Assembly (NCBI GenBank): GCA_947253655.1
Contig: CAMYAE010000030.1
Location: forward strand, 1 to 24,233
Source: an uncultured Bacteroidales bacterium
GTDB taxonomy: Bacteria > Bacteroidota > Bacteroidia > Bacteroidales > UBA932
Direction: 5' to 3'
Length of the DNA: 24,233 nt
The notes beneath the pieces were generated by a model. That model did no database searches. It was not told the origin of the DNA and worked only from the letters and a program-made list of their open reading frames with translations. The translations under genes and the position numbers were made by a program. This document shows, piece after piece, positions 7,970 to 16,377 of this stretch; position 1 is the stretch's first letter, and each line of letters opens with the position of its first letter.

Positions 7970-10900
7970 ATGCCTACTTTTAATAATAAAGACAATAAGG
8001 TAAAGAGCAATTTCCAGAGAATCAGTATCTCGCTGGCATCACCGGAGGACATCATAGCAAGGTCCTGCGGTGAGGTCCTGAAGCCGGAAACGGTCAATTA
8101 CAGGACGTACAAGCCTGAAAGGGACGGACTGTTCTGCGAGAAGATCTTCGGGCCGACAAAAGACTATGAGTGCTATTGCGGCAAATACAAGAGGATCAGA
8201 TACCGTGGAATTGTCTGCGACAGGTGCGGAGTAGAAGTTACAGAGAAAAAGGTCCGCAGGGAAAGAATGGGCCACATTGCCCTTACGGTTCCCGTAGCCC
8301 ACATCTGGTATTTCAAGTCAGCTCCAAACAAGATTTCCGCCATGGTCGGAATGCCGGCAAAGAAGCTGGAATCGGTGATTTACTATGAGAAATATGTAGT
8401 AATCCGTCCGGGTGCCAGCGGCCTGCAGAAACTTGATTTGCTGTCAGAAGACGAATATCTGGATATTCTTGATAAATTCCCGGACAACAATAACCTGTCA
8501 GACGACAACCCTGACAAGTTCATTGCCAAAATGGGAGCTGACGGGATCTACGATCTGCTAAAAGAAATAGACGTCGAGGCTCTCGCCAAAGAGCTTAGGG
8601 CAAATATGGCAGTAGAGACTTCGCAGCAAAGAAAGGCAGAACTGCTGAAAAGGCTTAGCGTAGTCAAATGGTTTGAGGAGTCAAAGGGCGTAAACCGTCC
8701 GGAATGGATGATAATGAAAGTTATTCCTGTAATTCCGCCGGATTTGCGTCCGCTTGTGCCGCTTGACGGAGGCAGGTTTGCAACTTCAGACCTCAACGAC
8801 CTTTACAGAAGGGTAATCATAAGGAACAACCGTCTTAAAAGACTGATCGAGATTAAAGCTCCGGAAGTCATTCTCAGAAATGAGAAACGTATGCTCCAGG
8901 AGTCTATTGACTCTCTGTTTGACAACTCCAAGAAGTCAAGCGCAGTGAAAAGCGAGTCCAACAGAGCACTCAAATCTCTCTCGGACAGTTTGAAAGGGAA
9001 ACAAGGACGATTCCGTCAGAACCTGCTCGGAAAACGTGTCGATTATTCGGCCCGTTCGGTCATCGTTGTAGGTCCGGAATTGAATATGCACGAGTGCGGT
9101 CTGCCGAAATTCATGGCGGCAGAGCTTTATAAACCGTTCATTATCAGGAAGCTGATAGAGCGCGGAATTGTAAAGACAGTCAAGTCAGCCAAGAAGATAG
9201 TGGACAGGAAAGATCCGGTGATTTGGGATATTCTTGAAAATGTAATGAAAGGGCATCCGGTATTGCTTAACCGTGCCCCGACACTTCACAGACTTGGTAT
9301 TCAGGCTTTCCAGCCTAAGATGATTGAAGGCAAGGCCATACAGTTGCATCCGCTTGCATGTACGGCGTTCAATGCCGACTTCGACGGAGACCAGATGGCA
9401 GTCCACCTTCCTCTGGGCAACGCAGCAATACTTGAGGCCCAGATACTTATGCTCGGATCTCAGAATATTCTGAATCCTGCAAACGGAACTCCTATCACCG
9501 TACCTTCACAGGATATGGTCCTCGGACTTTACTATATAACCAAGATAAAGCCGGGCGCAAAAGGAGAGGGGATGAATTTCTACGGACCGGAAGAAGTGAT
9601 TGTTGCCCTGAATGAAAAAGCAGTGGACATTCACTCAAAGGTCAATGTAAGACTGCCGCTTGATAAACAGGCTCCGGAGAAAGGCTATAAGATGGTCGAG
9701 ACAACACCGGGACGTATCATAGTGAACCAGTTTGTTCCGGAAGAGGTACCTTATGTCAATGAGGTGTTAGGCAAGAAGTCCCTCAGGAAGATCATTACCG
9801 ATGTCATAAAGCACACAGGCGTTACCCGTACTGCACAGTTCCTTGACGACATCAAGAATCTCGGTTACGACCGTGCATTCCGTGCCGGTATATCCTTTAA
9901 CCTCGGAGACGTGCTTATCCCGAACGAAAAGTCCAAGCTTATCGAGTCCGGATACGCCCAGGTGGAGGATATCAAGAACAACTATTCTATGGGTTTCATA
10001 ACGAACAACGAGCGTTACAACAAGGTTATAGACCTGTGGACATCCATAGACAACAAGCTTACGAATATAGTCGAGAAACAGATTTCTGCCGACCAGCAGG
10101 GATTCAACCCTGTCTATATGATGCTTGATTCAGGAGCCAGGGGCTCCACACAGCAGATCAAACAGCTGTGCGGAATGCGAGGACTTATGGCAAAGCCGCA
10201 GAAATCAGGAGCTGCCGGAGCTGAAATTATCGAAAACCCTATCATATCCAACCTTAAAGAGGGTATGTCAGTGCTCGAATACTTCATCTCAACTCACGGT
10301 GCACGTAAAGGTCTGGCCGATACCGCCTTGAAGACGGCTGACGCAGGCTACCTCACAAGGCGTCTTGTCGATGTATCCCACGATGTTATTATCACGGAGG
10401 AGGATTGCGGCACGTTAAGAGGTCTTATTGCTACTGCTATCAAGAACAAGGATGAGGTGGTGGAATCACTCGGCGAAAGAATTCTCGGCCGCACGTCAGT
10501 GCACGATATCTTCAATCCACTCACGGGAGAACTTATTCTTCCTGCAGGCCAGGAAATCAGGGAAGACGATGCAAAACTTATTGACTCGCTTCCTATCGAG
10601 CAGATTGAAATCCGTTCGGTACTTACCTGCGAATCAAGGAAAGGCGTATGTGCAAAATGCTACGGCCGCAACCTGTCCACAAGCCGTATGGTTGAAAAGG
10701 GTGAGGTGGTCGGAGTCATTGCTGCACAGTCTATCGGCGAGCCGGGTACACAGCTTACCCTTCGTACATTCCACGTCGGAGGTACAGCGTCCAGCATGGC
10801 TGCCGACTCTTCCATTGAGTCTAAATATGACGGCAAGCTGGAATTTGAGGAGCTTAGGACAATCAACAAGAAAGGCGAAAACGGAGATTCCGTAGAGATT

Positions 10901-12220
10901 GTAGTTAGCCGTATGACGGAACTGCGTATTGTAGACAGCAACACGGGAATTACCTTCTCACAGTATGATGTCCCTTACGGAGCACTGCTACACAAGAAGA
11001 ACGGGGAATCCGTCAAGAAAGGCGACCTTATCTGCGAATGGGATCCGTACAACGCAATCACTATCGTCGAGACGGCCGGTACGTTGAGATTTGAAAATAT
11101 GATTGAGGGCTCCAACTTCCGTGAAGAGGTTGCAGATGAATTCTCAGTAAACAGGGATAAGGTAATCATTGAGTCCAGGGACAAGACCAAAAATCCGTCA
11201 GTCCTCATTCTCGATGATGCGGGCGTAACATTGAGACAATACAACCTGCCTGTAGGAGCGCATGTAATAGCTTCAGACGGACAGAAAGCCAATGTGGGTG
11301 ACGTAATCATAAAGATACCGCGTGCTATCGGTAAGTCAAGCGATATTACCGGCGGCCTTCCGCGTGTTACTGAACTGTTTGAAGCCAGGACCCCTTCAAG
11401 CCCGGCAATCATCTCTGAAATCAACGGAGAGGTATCCATGGGCAAGATAAAGAGGGGCAACCGTGAGATTATCGTCAAGAACAAGTCAGGTGTCGAAAAG
11501 ACCTACCTGGTACCTCTCACCAAGCAGATACTTGTTCAGGAAAATGACTATGTAAAAGCCGGCACAAGGCTTTCCGACGGTGGTATTTCTCCTACCGACA
11601 TTCTGAATGTACTTGGACCTGTAAAGGCACAAGAATACATTGTAAATGAAGTTCAGGCAGTCTATCGTCTCCAAGGCGTGAAGATCAATGACAAGCACTT
11701 TGAAATCATCGTAAGACAGATGATGCGCAAGGTGCAGATTGACCAGCCGGGCGACACAGAGTTCCTACCTGAAGAACTTGTGGACAAATGGGCATTTATG
11801 GACACGAACGATGCTATTTACGGCAAGTATTTCATCCTTGATGCCGGTGACTCACAGAGATACTCCGTAGGTCAGATAATATCCGCAAGGGAAATGAAGA
11901 ACGAGAATGACTCTCTGAAAAGACAGGGGCTCAAGATGATTGCAGTAAGGGACGCCAAGCCGGCAACGGCAAGACAGGTGCTCCAGGGTATCACAAGAGC
12001 CGCCCTCAAGACAGACAGCTTCATTTCAGCCGCTTCATTCCAGGAGACCACAAAGGTTCTGAGCGAAGCCGCTATCAGAGGCCGGGTAGATAATCTTGAA
12101 GGCCTGAAAGAAAATGTCATAAGCGGCCACCTCATTCCGGCAGGTACAGGTCTTGACGAATATCAGGACATACTTGTTGGAAGCAAGGAGGACATTGAAA
12201 AAGAAATGAACGAGCTTTAA
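7970..12220 (+). CDS. rpoC: DNA-directed RNA polymerase subunit beta'
   Basis: The beta' subunit carries the catalytic magnesium site, bridge helix, trigger loop and clamp. The 1416-residue product has the N-terminal zinc ribbon with C68, C70, C83 and C86. It has the absolutely conserved NADFDGD motif at residues 468-474 (metal ligands D470, D472, D474). A second zinc site is formed by C813, C887, C894 and C897, spaced almost exactly as in E. coli. The bridge-helix/trigger-loop region is intact (GARKGLADTALKTADAGYLT, then SIGEPGTQLTLRTFH). It is the last gene of the block and is followed by a strong hairpin. Confidence 0.99.
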   Translation: MPTFNNKDNKVKSNFQRISISLASPEDIIARSCGEVLKPETVNYRTYKPERDGLFCEKIFGPTKDYECYCGKYKRIRYRGIVCDRCGVEVTEKKVRRERMGHIALTVPVAHIWYFKSAPNKISAMVGMPAKKLESVIYYEKYVVIRPGASGLQKLDLLSEDEYLDILDKFPDNNNLSDDNPDKFIAKMGADGIYDLLKEIDVEALAKELRANMAVETSQQRKAELLKRLSVVKWFEESKGVNRPEWMIMKVIPVIPPDLRPLVPLDGGRFATSDLNDLYRRVIIRNNRLKRLIEIKAPEVILRNEKRMLQESIDSLFDNSKKSSAVKSESNRALKSLSDSLKGKQGRFRQNLLGKRVDYSARSVIVVGPELNMHECGLPKFMAAELYKPFIIRKLIERGIVKTVKSAKKIVDRKDPVIWDILENVMKGHPVLLNRAPTLHRLGIQAFQPKMIEGKAIQLHPLACTAFNADFDGDQMAVHLPLGNAAILEAQILMLGSQNILNPANGTPITVPSQDMVLGLYYITKIKPGAKGEGMNFYGPEEVIVALNEKAVDIHSKVNVRLPLDKQAPEKGYKMVETTPGRIIVNQFVPEEVPYVNEVLGKKSLRKIITDVIKHTGVTRTAQFLDDIKNLGYDRAFRAGISFNLGDVLIPNEKSKLIESGYAQVEDIKNNYSMGFITNNERYNKVIDLWTSIDNKLTNIVEKQISADQQGFNPVYMMLDSGARGSTQQIKQLCGMRGLMAKPQKSGAAGAEIIENPIISNLKEGMSVLEYFISTHGARKGLADTALKTADAGYLTRRLVDVSHDVIITEEDCGTLRGLIATAIKNKDEVVESLGERILGRTSVHDIFNPLTGELILPAGQEIREDDAKLIDSLPIEQIEIRSVLTCESRKGVCAKCYGRNLSTSRMVEKGEVVGVIAAQSIGEPGTQLTLRTFHVGGTASSMAADSSIESKYDGKLEFEELRTINKKGENGDSVEIVVSRMTELRIVDSNTGITFSQYDVPYGALLHKKNGESVKKGDLICEWDPYNAITIVETAGTLRFENMIEGSNFREEVADEFSVNRDKVIIESRDKTKNPSVLILDDAGVTLRQYNLPVGAHVIASDGQKANVGDVIIKIPRAIGKSSDITGGLPRVTELFEARTPSSPAIISEINGEVSMGKIKRGNREIIVKNKSGVEKTYLVPLTKQILVQENDYVKAGTRLSDGGISPTDILNVLGPVKAQEYIVNEVQAVYRLQGVKINDKHFEIIVRQMMRKVQIDQPGDTEFLPEELVDKWAFMDTNDAIYGKYFILDAGDSQRYSVGQIISAREMKNENDSLKRQGLKMIAVRDAKPATARQVLQGITRAALKTDSFISAASFQETTKVLSEAAIRGRVDNLEGLKENVISGHLIPAGTGLDEYQDILVGSKEDIEKEMNEL

Positions 12221-12241
12221 GCTTCGTACATAAGATATTCG

Positions 12242-12282
12242 GACAGGGCGGCTGATTGGCCGCCCTGTCTTATTGATCTTTC
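12242..12282 (+). terminator. Intrinsic terminator after rpoC
   Basis: GACAGGGCGGC (12242-12252) pairs perfectly with GCCGCCCTGTC (12259-12269) around loop TGATTG, followed by a U-rich but interrupted tract (TTATTGATCTTT). It lies 21 bases after the rpoC stop codon. The very stable GC-rich stem marks the end of the tuf-to-rpoC transcript. The rest of the 208-base rpoC-rpsO gap holds the rpsO promoter and leader described separately. Confidence 0.85.
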
Positions 12283-12339
12283 AAATTCCTCATTTAAGGC
12301 AATAATTGATGTACCCACAGCACTTATTGGATAGAAAGC

Positions 12340-12370
12340 ATTGTTTTATTGGAATTTATGTGTAAATTTG
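12340..12370 (+). promoter_or_regulatory. Bacteroidota-type promoter for rpsO
   Basis: A perfect -7 element TAAATTTG (TAnnTTTG consensus) lies at 12363-12370. A near-consensus -33 element ATTG lies at 12340-12343, 19 bases upstream, within the known 19-21 base spacing for the phylum's primary sigma factor. The expected transcription start is near 12374-12376, giving an rpsO leader of about 54 bases. Confidence 0.75.
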
Positions 12371-12371
12371 C

Positions 12372-12399
12372 CATGATAGTTCCGATAGTATCTATCATG
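12372..12399 (+). promoter_or_regulatory. Palindromic rpsO leader with two competing hairpins
   Basis: CATGATAG (12372-12379) is a perfect inverted repeat of CTATCATG (12392-12399). A second copy of GATAG (12384-12388) can pair with the same CTATC (12392-12396) around a three-base loop TAT, so the two hairpins exclude each other. The site overlaps the predicted transcription start. It could be a leader RNA switch, possibly bound by S15, or a DNA operator. The sequence symmetry is certain; the function is inferred. Confidence 0.45.
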
Positions 12400-12428
12400 A
12401 TTTAATATTAACTAAAATTTTTTGCAAA

Positions 12429-12704
12429 ATGGCTGAGTATTTACAAGCTGAAAAGAAGCAAGAGATTTTCGCTAAGTACGGGAAGTCCAATACAGACACC
12501 GGCTCACCAGAGAGTCAAGTTGCTTTATTCTCCTACCGTATCGATCACCTTACGGAGCACATGAAGAAGAACAAGAAAGACAATGCTACACGTCGTTCCC
12601 TTCTTCGTCTCGTAGGTAAAAGACGTCAGCTTCTGGATTATCTCCAGGATGTTGATATCGAGAGATACAGAAATATCGTCAAGGAGTTGGGGCTCCGTCG
12701 ATAA
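12429..12704 (+). CDS. rpsO: 30S ribosomal protein S15
   Basis: S15 is a primary binder of 16S rRNA in the platform of the small subunit. The 91-residue product has the helical S15 fold, with the conserved TGSPESQVALFSYRIDHLTEH (about residues 22-42) and the basic segment LRLVGKRRQLLDYLQ (about 59-73). It is close to the usual length of about 89 residues. It has its own promoter and a structured leader, and is followed by a strong terminator before pnp. The rpsO-pnp order is conserved widely in bacteria. S15 autoregulates its own translation in several phyla through unrelated leader RNAs, which makes the leader here worth attention. Confidence 0.98.
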   Translation: MAEYLQAEKKQEIFAKYGKSNTDTGSPESQVALFSYRIDHLTEHMKKNKKDNATRRSLLRLVGKRRQLLDYLQDVDIERYRNIVKELGLRR

Positions 12705-12723
12705 GACATACGGAAGGAATCCC

Positions 12724-12755
12724 AAGGGATGGTTCCTGCGAACCCTCCCTTTTTT
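12724..12755 (+). terminator. Intrinsic terminator between rpsO and pnp
   Basis: AAGGGATGGTTC (12724-12735) pairs with GAACCCTCCCTT (12740-12751) around loop CTGC, with one T-C mismatch, and runs into TTTTTT (12750-12755). It should end most rpsO transcripts, leaving pnp to read-through or to an unseen promoter. The upstream bases 12712-12723 can pair weakly with 12726-12736 and so could compete with terminator formation. Confidence 0.8.
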
Positions 12756-12782
12756 GTCTTAAAAAGTCAATAAACGAAATAA

Positions 12783-15134
12783 ATGAATATTATCAACAAG
12801 AAGATCGAATTATCCGATGGGCGGGTAATTGAAATCGAGACCGGAAAAGTTGCCAAACAGGCAGACGGATCAGCGGTCGTAAGAATGGGTGGCACTATGC
12901 TTTTAGCCACCGTAACATGTGCAACGGAAGTTGATGAAGGAACAGACTTTCTTCCGCTTCAAGTAGATTATAAAGAAAAGTTCTATGCCGCAGGACGTTT
13001 TCCGGGCGGATTTATGAAACGAGAAGGAAAGGCCTCAGATTATGAGGTCCTTATTTCCCGACTTGTGGACAGGGCATTAAGGCCATTGTTCCCGGAAGAT
13101 TTTCATCTTGCAGTATTTGTAAATATCTGGCTGATTTCTGCTGAGGAGGATATACAGCCGGACGCTTTGGCGGGACTTGCAGCATCTGCTGCACTTGCAG
13201 CGAGCGACCTTCCGTTCCTCGGTCCTATTTCCGAAGTAAGGGTGGCCAGAATCAATGGAGAATTCAAGATAAACCCGAATTTCTCGGAGATGAAGGATGC
13301 CGACCTTGAGCTTATGGTAGCGGCAACAGAAGAGAATATCATGATGGTAGAGGGCGAAATGGACGAGGTAACGGAAGACGTTATGCTTGATGCCATAAAA
13401 TTCGCACATGAAGAGATAAAGAAACATTGCCGCATTCAGAAAGAGCTCAACAAGGAGCTTGGCAAGGACGTAAAGAGGGATTATCCTCACGACGAAGAGG
13501 ACGAAGACCTGTGCAAGGCCGTACATGAATTCTGCTATGACAAATGCTATGCTCTTGCCAAGGCTGCAAAACCTAAGCAGGAAAGGACGGCCGGTTTCGA
13601 ACAGATACATAAAGACTTTCTTGCAACACTTTCTGAGGAAGATCAGGAAGCAAAGGCTGCCATGGTTGCAAGGTACTACGGTGCTGTCGAGAAAGAGGCT
13701 ATGAGAAACCTCATCCTCGACGAGGGATTGAGACTTGACGGCAGGAAGACCGATGTAGTCCGCCCTATCTGGTGCGAGGTTGGCTGCCTGCCTTGTGTGC
13801 ATGGCTCGGCCATATTCACTCGAGGCGAGACACAGTCCCTGGCAACAGTTACCTTGGGTACCAAACTCGATATGAAAGAAATGGACGAAGTCCTCATTCG
13901 TGAGACCCAGCAGTTTGTTCTGCATTACAACTTCCCTCCTTTCGCAACAGGTGAGGCAAGGGCACAGAGAGGTGTAGGCCGCCGCGAAGTCGGACACGGC
14001 AACCTTGCTTTCAGAGCATTAAAGGCCGTTATGCCTAAGGCTCCGGAATTCCCTTATGCAGTCCGCGTAGTATCTGATATACTTGAATCTAACGGTTCGT
14101 CTTCTCAGGCTTCTATCTGCGGAGGCTGTCTTGCTCTTATGGATGCCGGTGTCAAAATCAAGAAACCTGTTGCAGGTGTTGCAATGGGACTTATAACCGA
14201 TGCGAACAATCCGAACGGCAGATATGCAATCCTTACCGATATTCTCGGAGATGAGGATCATCTCGGAGATATGGACTTCAAGGTAGCAGGTACAAAAGAC
14301 GGTATCACTGCAACCCAAATGGACATAAAGGTGGACGGCCTATCATACGATGTGCTGGAAAAGGCCTTGGAACAGGCTCGTCAGGGCAGGCTCCATATTA
14401 TGGGCGAGATGATGAAGACGCTAAGTGAGCCTCGCGAAGACTACAAGCCTTTTGTTCCTCGTATCAAACAGTTTGAGATTTCAAAAGACTTTATCGGAGC
14501 CGTCATAGGCAAAGGCGGAGAGACAATCCAGAAGATTCAGGCTGAAACCGGGGCTGTAATCGCTATCGACGAGGTAGACGGCAAAGGGATTGTCGATATT
14601 GCCACGAACGATGCAGAGGCCATGCAAAAGGCTTACGACTGGATTATGGGTATCTGTGCCGTACCGGAAGTAGGTGAGGTATATCACGGAAAAATAGTGT
14701 CAATCCTTGATTTCGGAGCATTCGTAGAAATTCTCCCGGGCAAGGAAGGCTTGCTGCACGTTTCTGAAATAGCCTGGGGCAAGACCGATAATGTTGCAGA
14801 CGTGCTCAATGTCGGTGATGAGGTGGATGTCAAACTTCTTGAAATTGACGAGAAGACAGGCAAGATGCGGCTCTCCATGAAAGCCCTGATAGAAAAGCCG
14901 GAGGGCTATGTCGAGCCTGAACGCCGTCCTCGCGGAGACAGAGAAAGACGAGGCAACGACAGGAAGGGCGGCTTCGGAGGCGAGCACAGGGAGCGCGGAG
15001 AAAGAAGATTCGGTGACCGCAGAAATGACAGGAGGAACGACAGAAGGCAGCCTTTCGGTCCGAAAGATAATCAGGAAGCCGAGACCTTCGACGCTCCTGA
15101 AAATAACGACAACAACGAACCGGAGGTGTTCTAA
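12783..15134 (+). CDS. pnp: Polyribonucleotide nucleotidyltransferase (PNPase)
   Basis: PNPase degrades RNA 3' to 5' with phosphate, and can add tails in reverse, as a ring-shaped trimer. The 783-residue product has two RNase PH domains around an all-helical linker. The second PH core carries the active-site residues D492, D498 and K500 (EDHLGDMDFK), equivalent to E. coli D486, D492 and K494. A KH domain (about 560-620, with the loop IGKGGETIQ) and an S1 domain (about 631-702) follow. The C terminus is unusual: residues 711-758 are very rich in Arg and Gly, including RRNDRRNDRR, and about 760-783 are acidic and Asn-rich. That makes it roughly 70 residues longer than E. coli PNPase. It lies after rpsO and ends before a bidirectional terminator. 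Confidence 0.98.
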   Translation: MNIINKKIELSDGRVIEIETGKVAKQADGSAVVRMGGTMLLATVTCATEVDEGTDFLPLQVDYKEKFYAAGRFPGGFMKREGKASDYEVLISRLVDRALRPLFPEDFHLAVFVNIWLISAEEDIQPDALAGLAASAALAASDLPFLGPISEVRVARINGEFKINPNFSEMKDADLELMVAATEENIMMVEGEMDEVTEDVMLDAIKFAHEEIKKHCRIQKELNKELGKDVKRDYPHDEEDEDLCKAVHEFCYDKCYALAKAAKPKQERTAGFEQIHKDFLATLSEEDQEAKAAMVARYYGAVEKEAMRNLILDEGLRLDGRKTDVVRPIWCEVGCLPCVHGSAIFTRGETQSLATVTLGTKLDMKEMDEVLIRETQQFVLHYNFPPFATGEARAQRGVGRREVGHGNLAFRALKAVMPKAPEFPYAVRVVSDILESNGSSSQASICGGCLALMDAGVKIKKPVAGVAMGLITDANNPNGRYAILTDILGDEDHLGDMDFKVAGTKDGITATQMDIKVDGLSYDVLEKALEQARQGRLHIMGEMMKTLSEPREDYKPFVPRIKQFEISKDFIGAVIGKGGETIQKIQAETGAVIAIDEVDGKGIVDIATNDAEAMQKAYDWIMGICAVPEVGEVYHGKIVSILDFGAFVEILPGKEGLLHVSEIAWGKTDNVADVLNVGDEVDVKLLEIDEKTGKMRLSMKALIEKPEGYVEPERRPRGDRERRGNDRKGGFGGEHRERGERRFGDRRNDRRNDRRQPFGPKDNQEAETFDAPENNDNNEPEVF

Positions 15135-15152
15135 GCCTAAGGTTTATATAAT

Positions 15153-15187
15153 AAAAAAGATGGCCGTAGAAAACGGTCATCTTTTTT
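15153..15187. terminator. Bidirectional terminator between pnp and mscL
   Basis: AAAAAAGATGGCCG (15153-15166) pairs with CGGTCATCTTTTTT (15174-15187) around a seven-base loop: 14 pairs with one G-U. The T run on the plus strand serves pnp. The A run on the left arm gives a U run on the minus strand, serving mscL, which ends 15 bases away. This is the only sizeable structure in the 67-base convergent gap. Confidence 0.85.
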
Positions 15188-15201
15188 GTATGTACGCAAT
15201 A

Positions 15202-15666
15202 TTACTTATTGTTGTTTTTAAGCAGGTCGCGGATTTCTTCAAGCAGAACAACATCTTCTGCCTTCGGAGCCGGAGCTTCAGGGGCGGCAGCAGCTTCCTC
15301 CTCTTTCTTCCTTAGATTTTTCATCTTATTTATTCCCCTGATAACAAGGAAGATACATAAGGCTATAATGATAAAATCTAATATCACCTGCAACAGGTTT
15401 CCATAATTTACGGTAACTGCCGGCTTGGCTGCCTGGATAACGGCTCCGGCAGCATCTACCTGCTCCTCGATACCTTTGACGATTGTCCATTTCCAGTCGG
15501 TAAAGTTTACCCCTCCTGTTGCCGCACCTATAAGCGGCATTATGACATCGCTCACCAATGAGGTGACAATCTTGCCGAAAGCTCCGCCGATTACAACACC
15601 AACGGCCATATCCACTACATTACCCTTAACGGCAAACTCCTTGAATTCATTCAAAAATTTTGACAT
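15202..15666 (-). CDS. mscL: Large-conductance mechanosensitive channel MscL
   Basis: MscL is an inner-membrane pentamer that opens under membrane tension and protects the cell from sudden loss of external osmolarity. The 154-residue product has the conserved N terminus FLNEFKEFAVKGNVVDMAVG (residues 4-23), leading into the first membrane span (about 15-45). It has the periplasmic loop with the NFTDWKW segment, a second span (about 90-113), then KMKNLRKKEEE. The C terminus has an Ala/Pro/Glu-rich linker and a short cytoplasmic helix (LLEEIRDLL). It begins 28 bases after the coiled-coil gene, so it may be the last gene of a fumarate hydratase operon. An AAAAGG sequence just before the ATG may be a weak Shine-Dalgarno site. 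Confidence 0.97.
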   Translation of the reverse strand: MSKFLNEFKEFAVKGNVVDMAVGVVIGGAFGKIVTSLVSDVIMPLIGAATGGVNFTDWKWTIVKGIEEQVDAAGAVIQAAKPAVTVNYGNLLQVILDFIIIALCIFLVIRGINKMKNLRKKEEEAAAAPEAPAPKAEDVVLLEEIRDLLKNNNK

Positions 15667-15694
15667 AACCTTTTATATTAAATAATTAAATCTG

Positions 15695-16348
15695 CTACTT
15701 CTCTTCAACAGGCTTGTTCTGAGCGGAAACAGACTCCTTGAGAGCCTTCTTGTCTTCTTTCAGGGTTTTCTTGGAGACATTGAGAGCATCTTTTGAAGCG
15801 GCAATTGCTTTCTTCTGTGCCTTTATTTCCTTCTGGCAACTTTTGATCTGAGCCTTGCTTTCACTAATTATCTTTTTGCTATCATTATATGCTCTCTTCT
15901 CATTGTTCAATTTACTCTGCATAGCCTTAATTTCCTGATCAAGCACCTTCAACTGCTGCTTGTCGGCCTTATTCAGACCTCCGTCCACTGCAAGGGCCTT
16001 CTTCTGGATCTTATAGGCATTCTTTTTCAATTTCAAAGCCTCGGCCTGTGCCTTTACTGCCTCCTTTTTTACACCTAGCTGCCTTGACTCTACCTCAATC
16101 CGGGACTTCATTTCATTGATAGTCTTTTGTTTCCGGTCAATAATAGCCTGGCTCGCTTTGCTCTGCTCCTTATATGCCTTGTTCGCCTCATCTACGGCAG
16201 CCATGCTGCCCTCAACCTTTTCCTGAGCCTTGGACACTGCATTTTCTGCTTTCTCCTCGCTACCATTGATATCCTGTGCGGCAGCACCGGCGATAGTCAT
16301 GGCAAAAGCCAAGGACATCACCAACAATGTTTTGATTATCTTCTTCAT
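15695..16348 (-). CDS. Secreted Lys/Ala-rich coiled-coil protein, function unknown
   Basis: I do not recognise a named family. The 217-residue product starts with a clear Sec signal peptide: KK near the N terminus, a hydrophobic core, and a likely cut after GAAA at residue 24. There is no lipobox cysteine, so the mature protein is probably soluble in the periplasm. The mature part is almost entirely helical, rich in Lys, Ala, Glu and Gln, with heptad-like spacing and many repeats of AQ, KAxK and KK motifs. It has a single cysteine and no aromatic-rich domain. Long stretches resemble the helical hairpins of periplasmic spacer proteins, but no functional motif is visible. It lies between fumarate hydratase (29-base gap) and mscL (28-base gap), so co-transcription is likely. 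An envelope stress or spacer role is only a guess. Confidence 0.85.
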   Translation of the reverse strand: MKKIIKTLLVMSLAFAMTIAGAAAQDINGSEEKAENAVSKAQEKVEGSMAAVDEANKAYKEQSKASQAIIDRKQKTINEMKSRIEVESRQLGVKKEAVKAQAEALKLKKNAYKIQKKALAVDGGLNKADKQQLKVLDQEIKAMQSKLNNEKRAYNDSKKIISESKAQIKSCQKEIKAQKKAIAASKDALNVSKKTLKEDKKALKESVSAQNKPVEEK

Positions 16349-16377
16349 AACTTATTAAAAATTAAAAACATATTATA

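Noticed and set aside
7444..8097. 217-residue open frame antisense across the rpoB-rpoC junction
   Set aside because: Overlaps the conserved ends of two essential genes and shows no recognisable motif or promoter.
13077..13997. 306-residue open frame antisense within pnp
   Set aside because: Fully inside conserved pnp coding sequence. The composition (Cys/Leu/Phe-rich) is typical of an antisense shadow.
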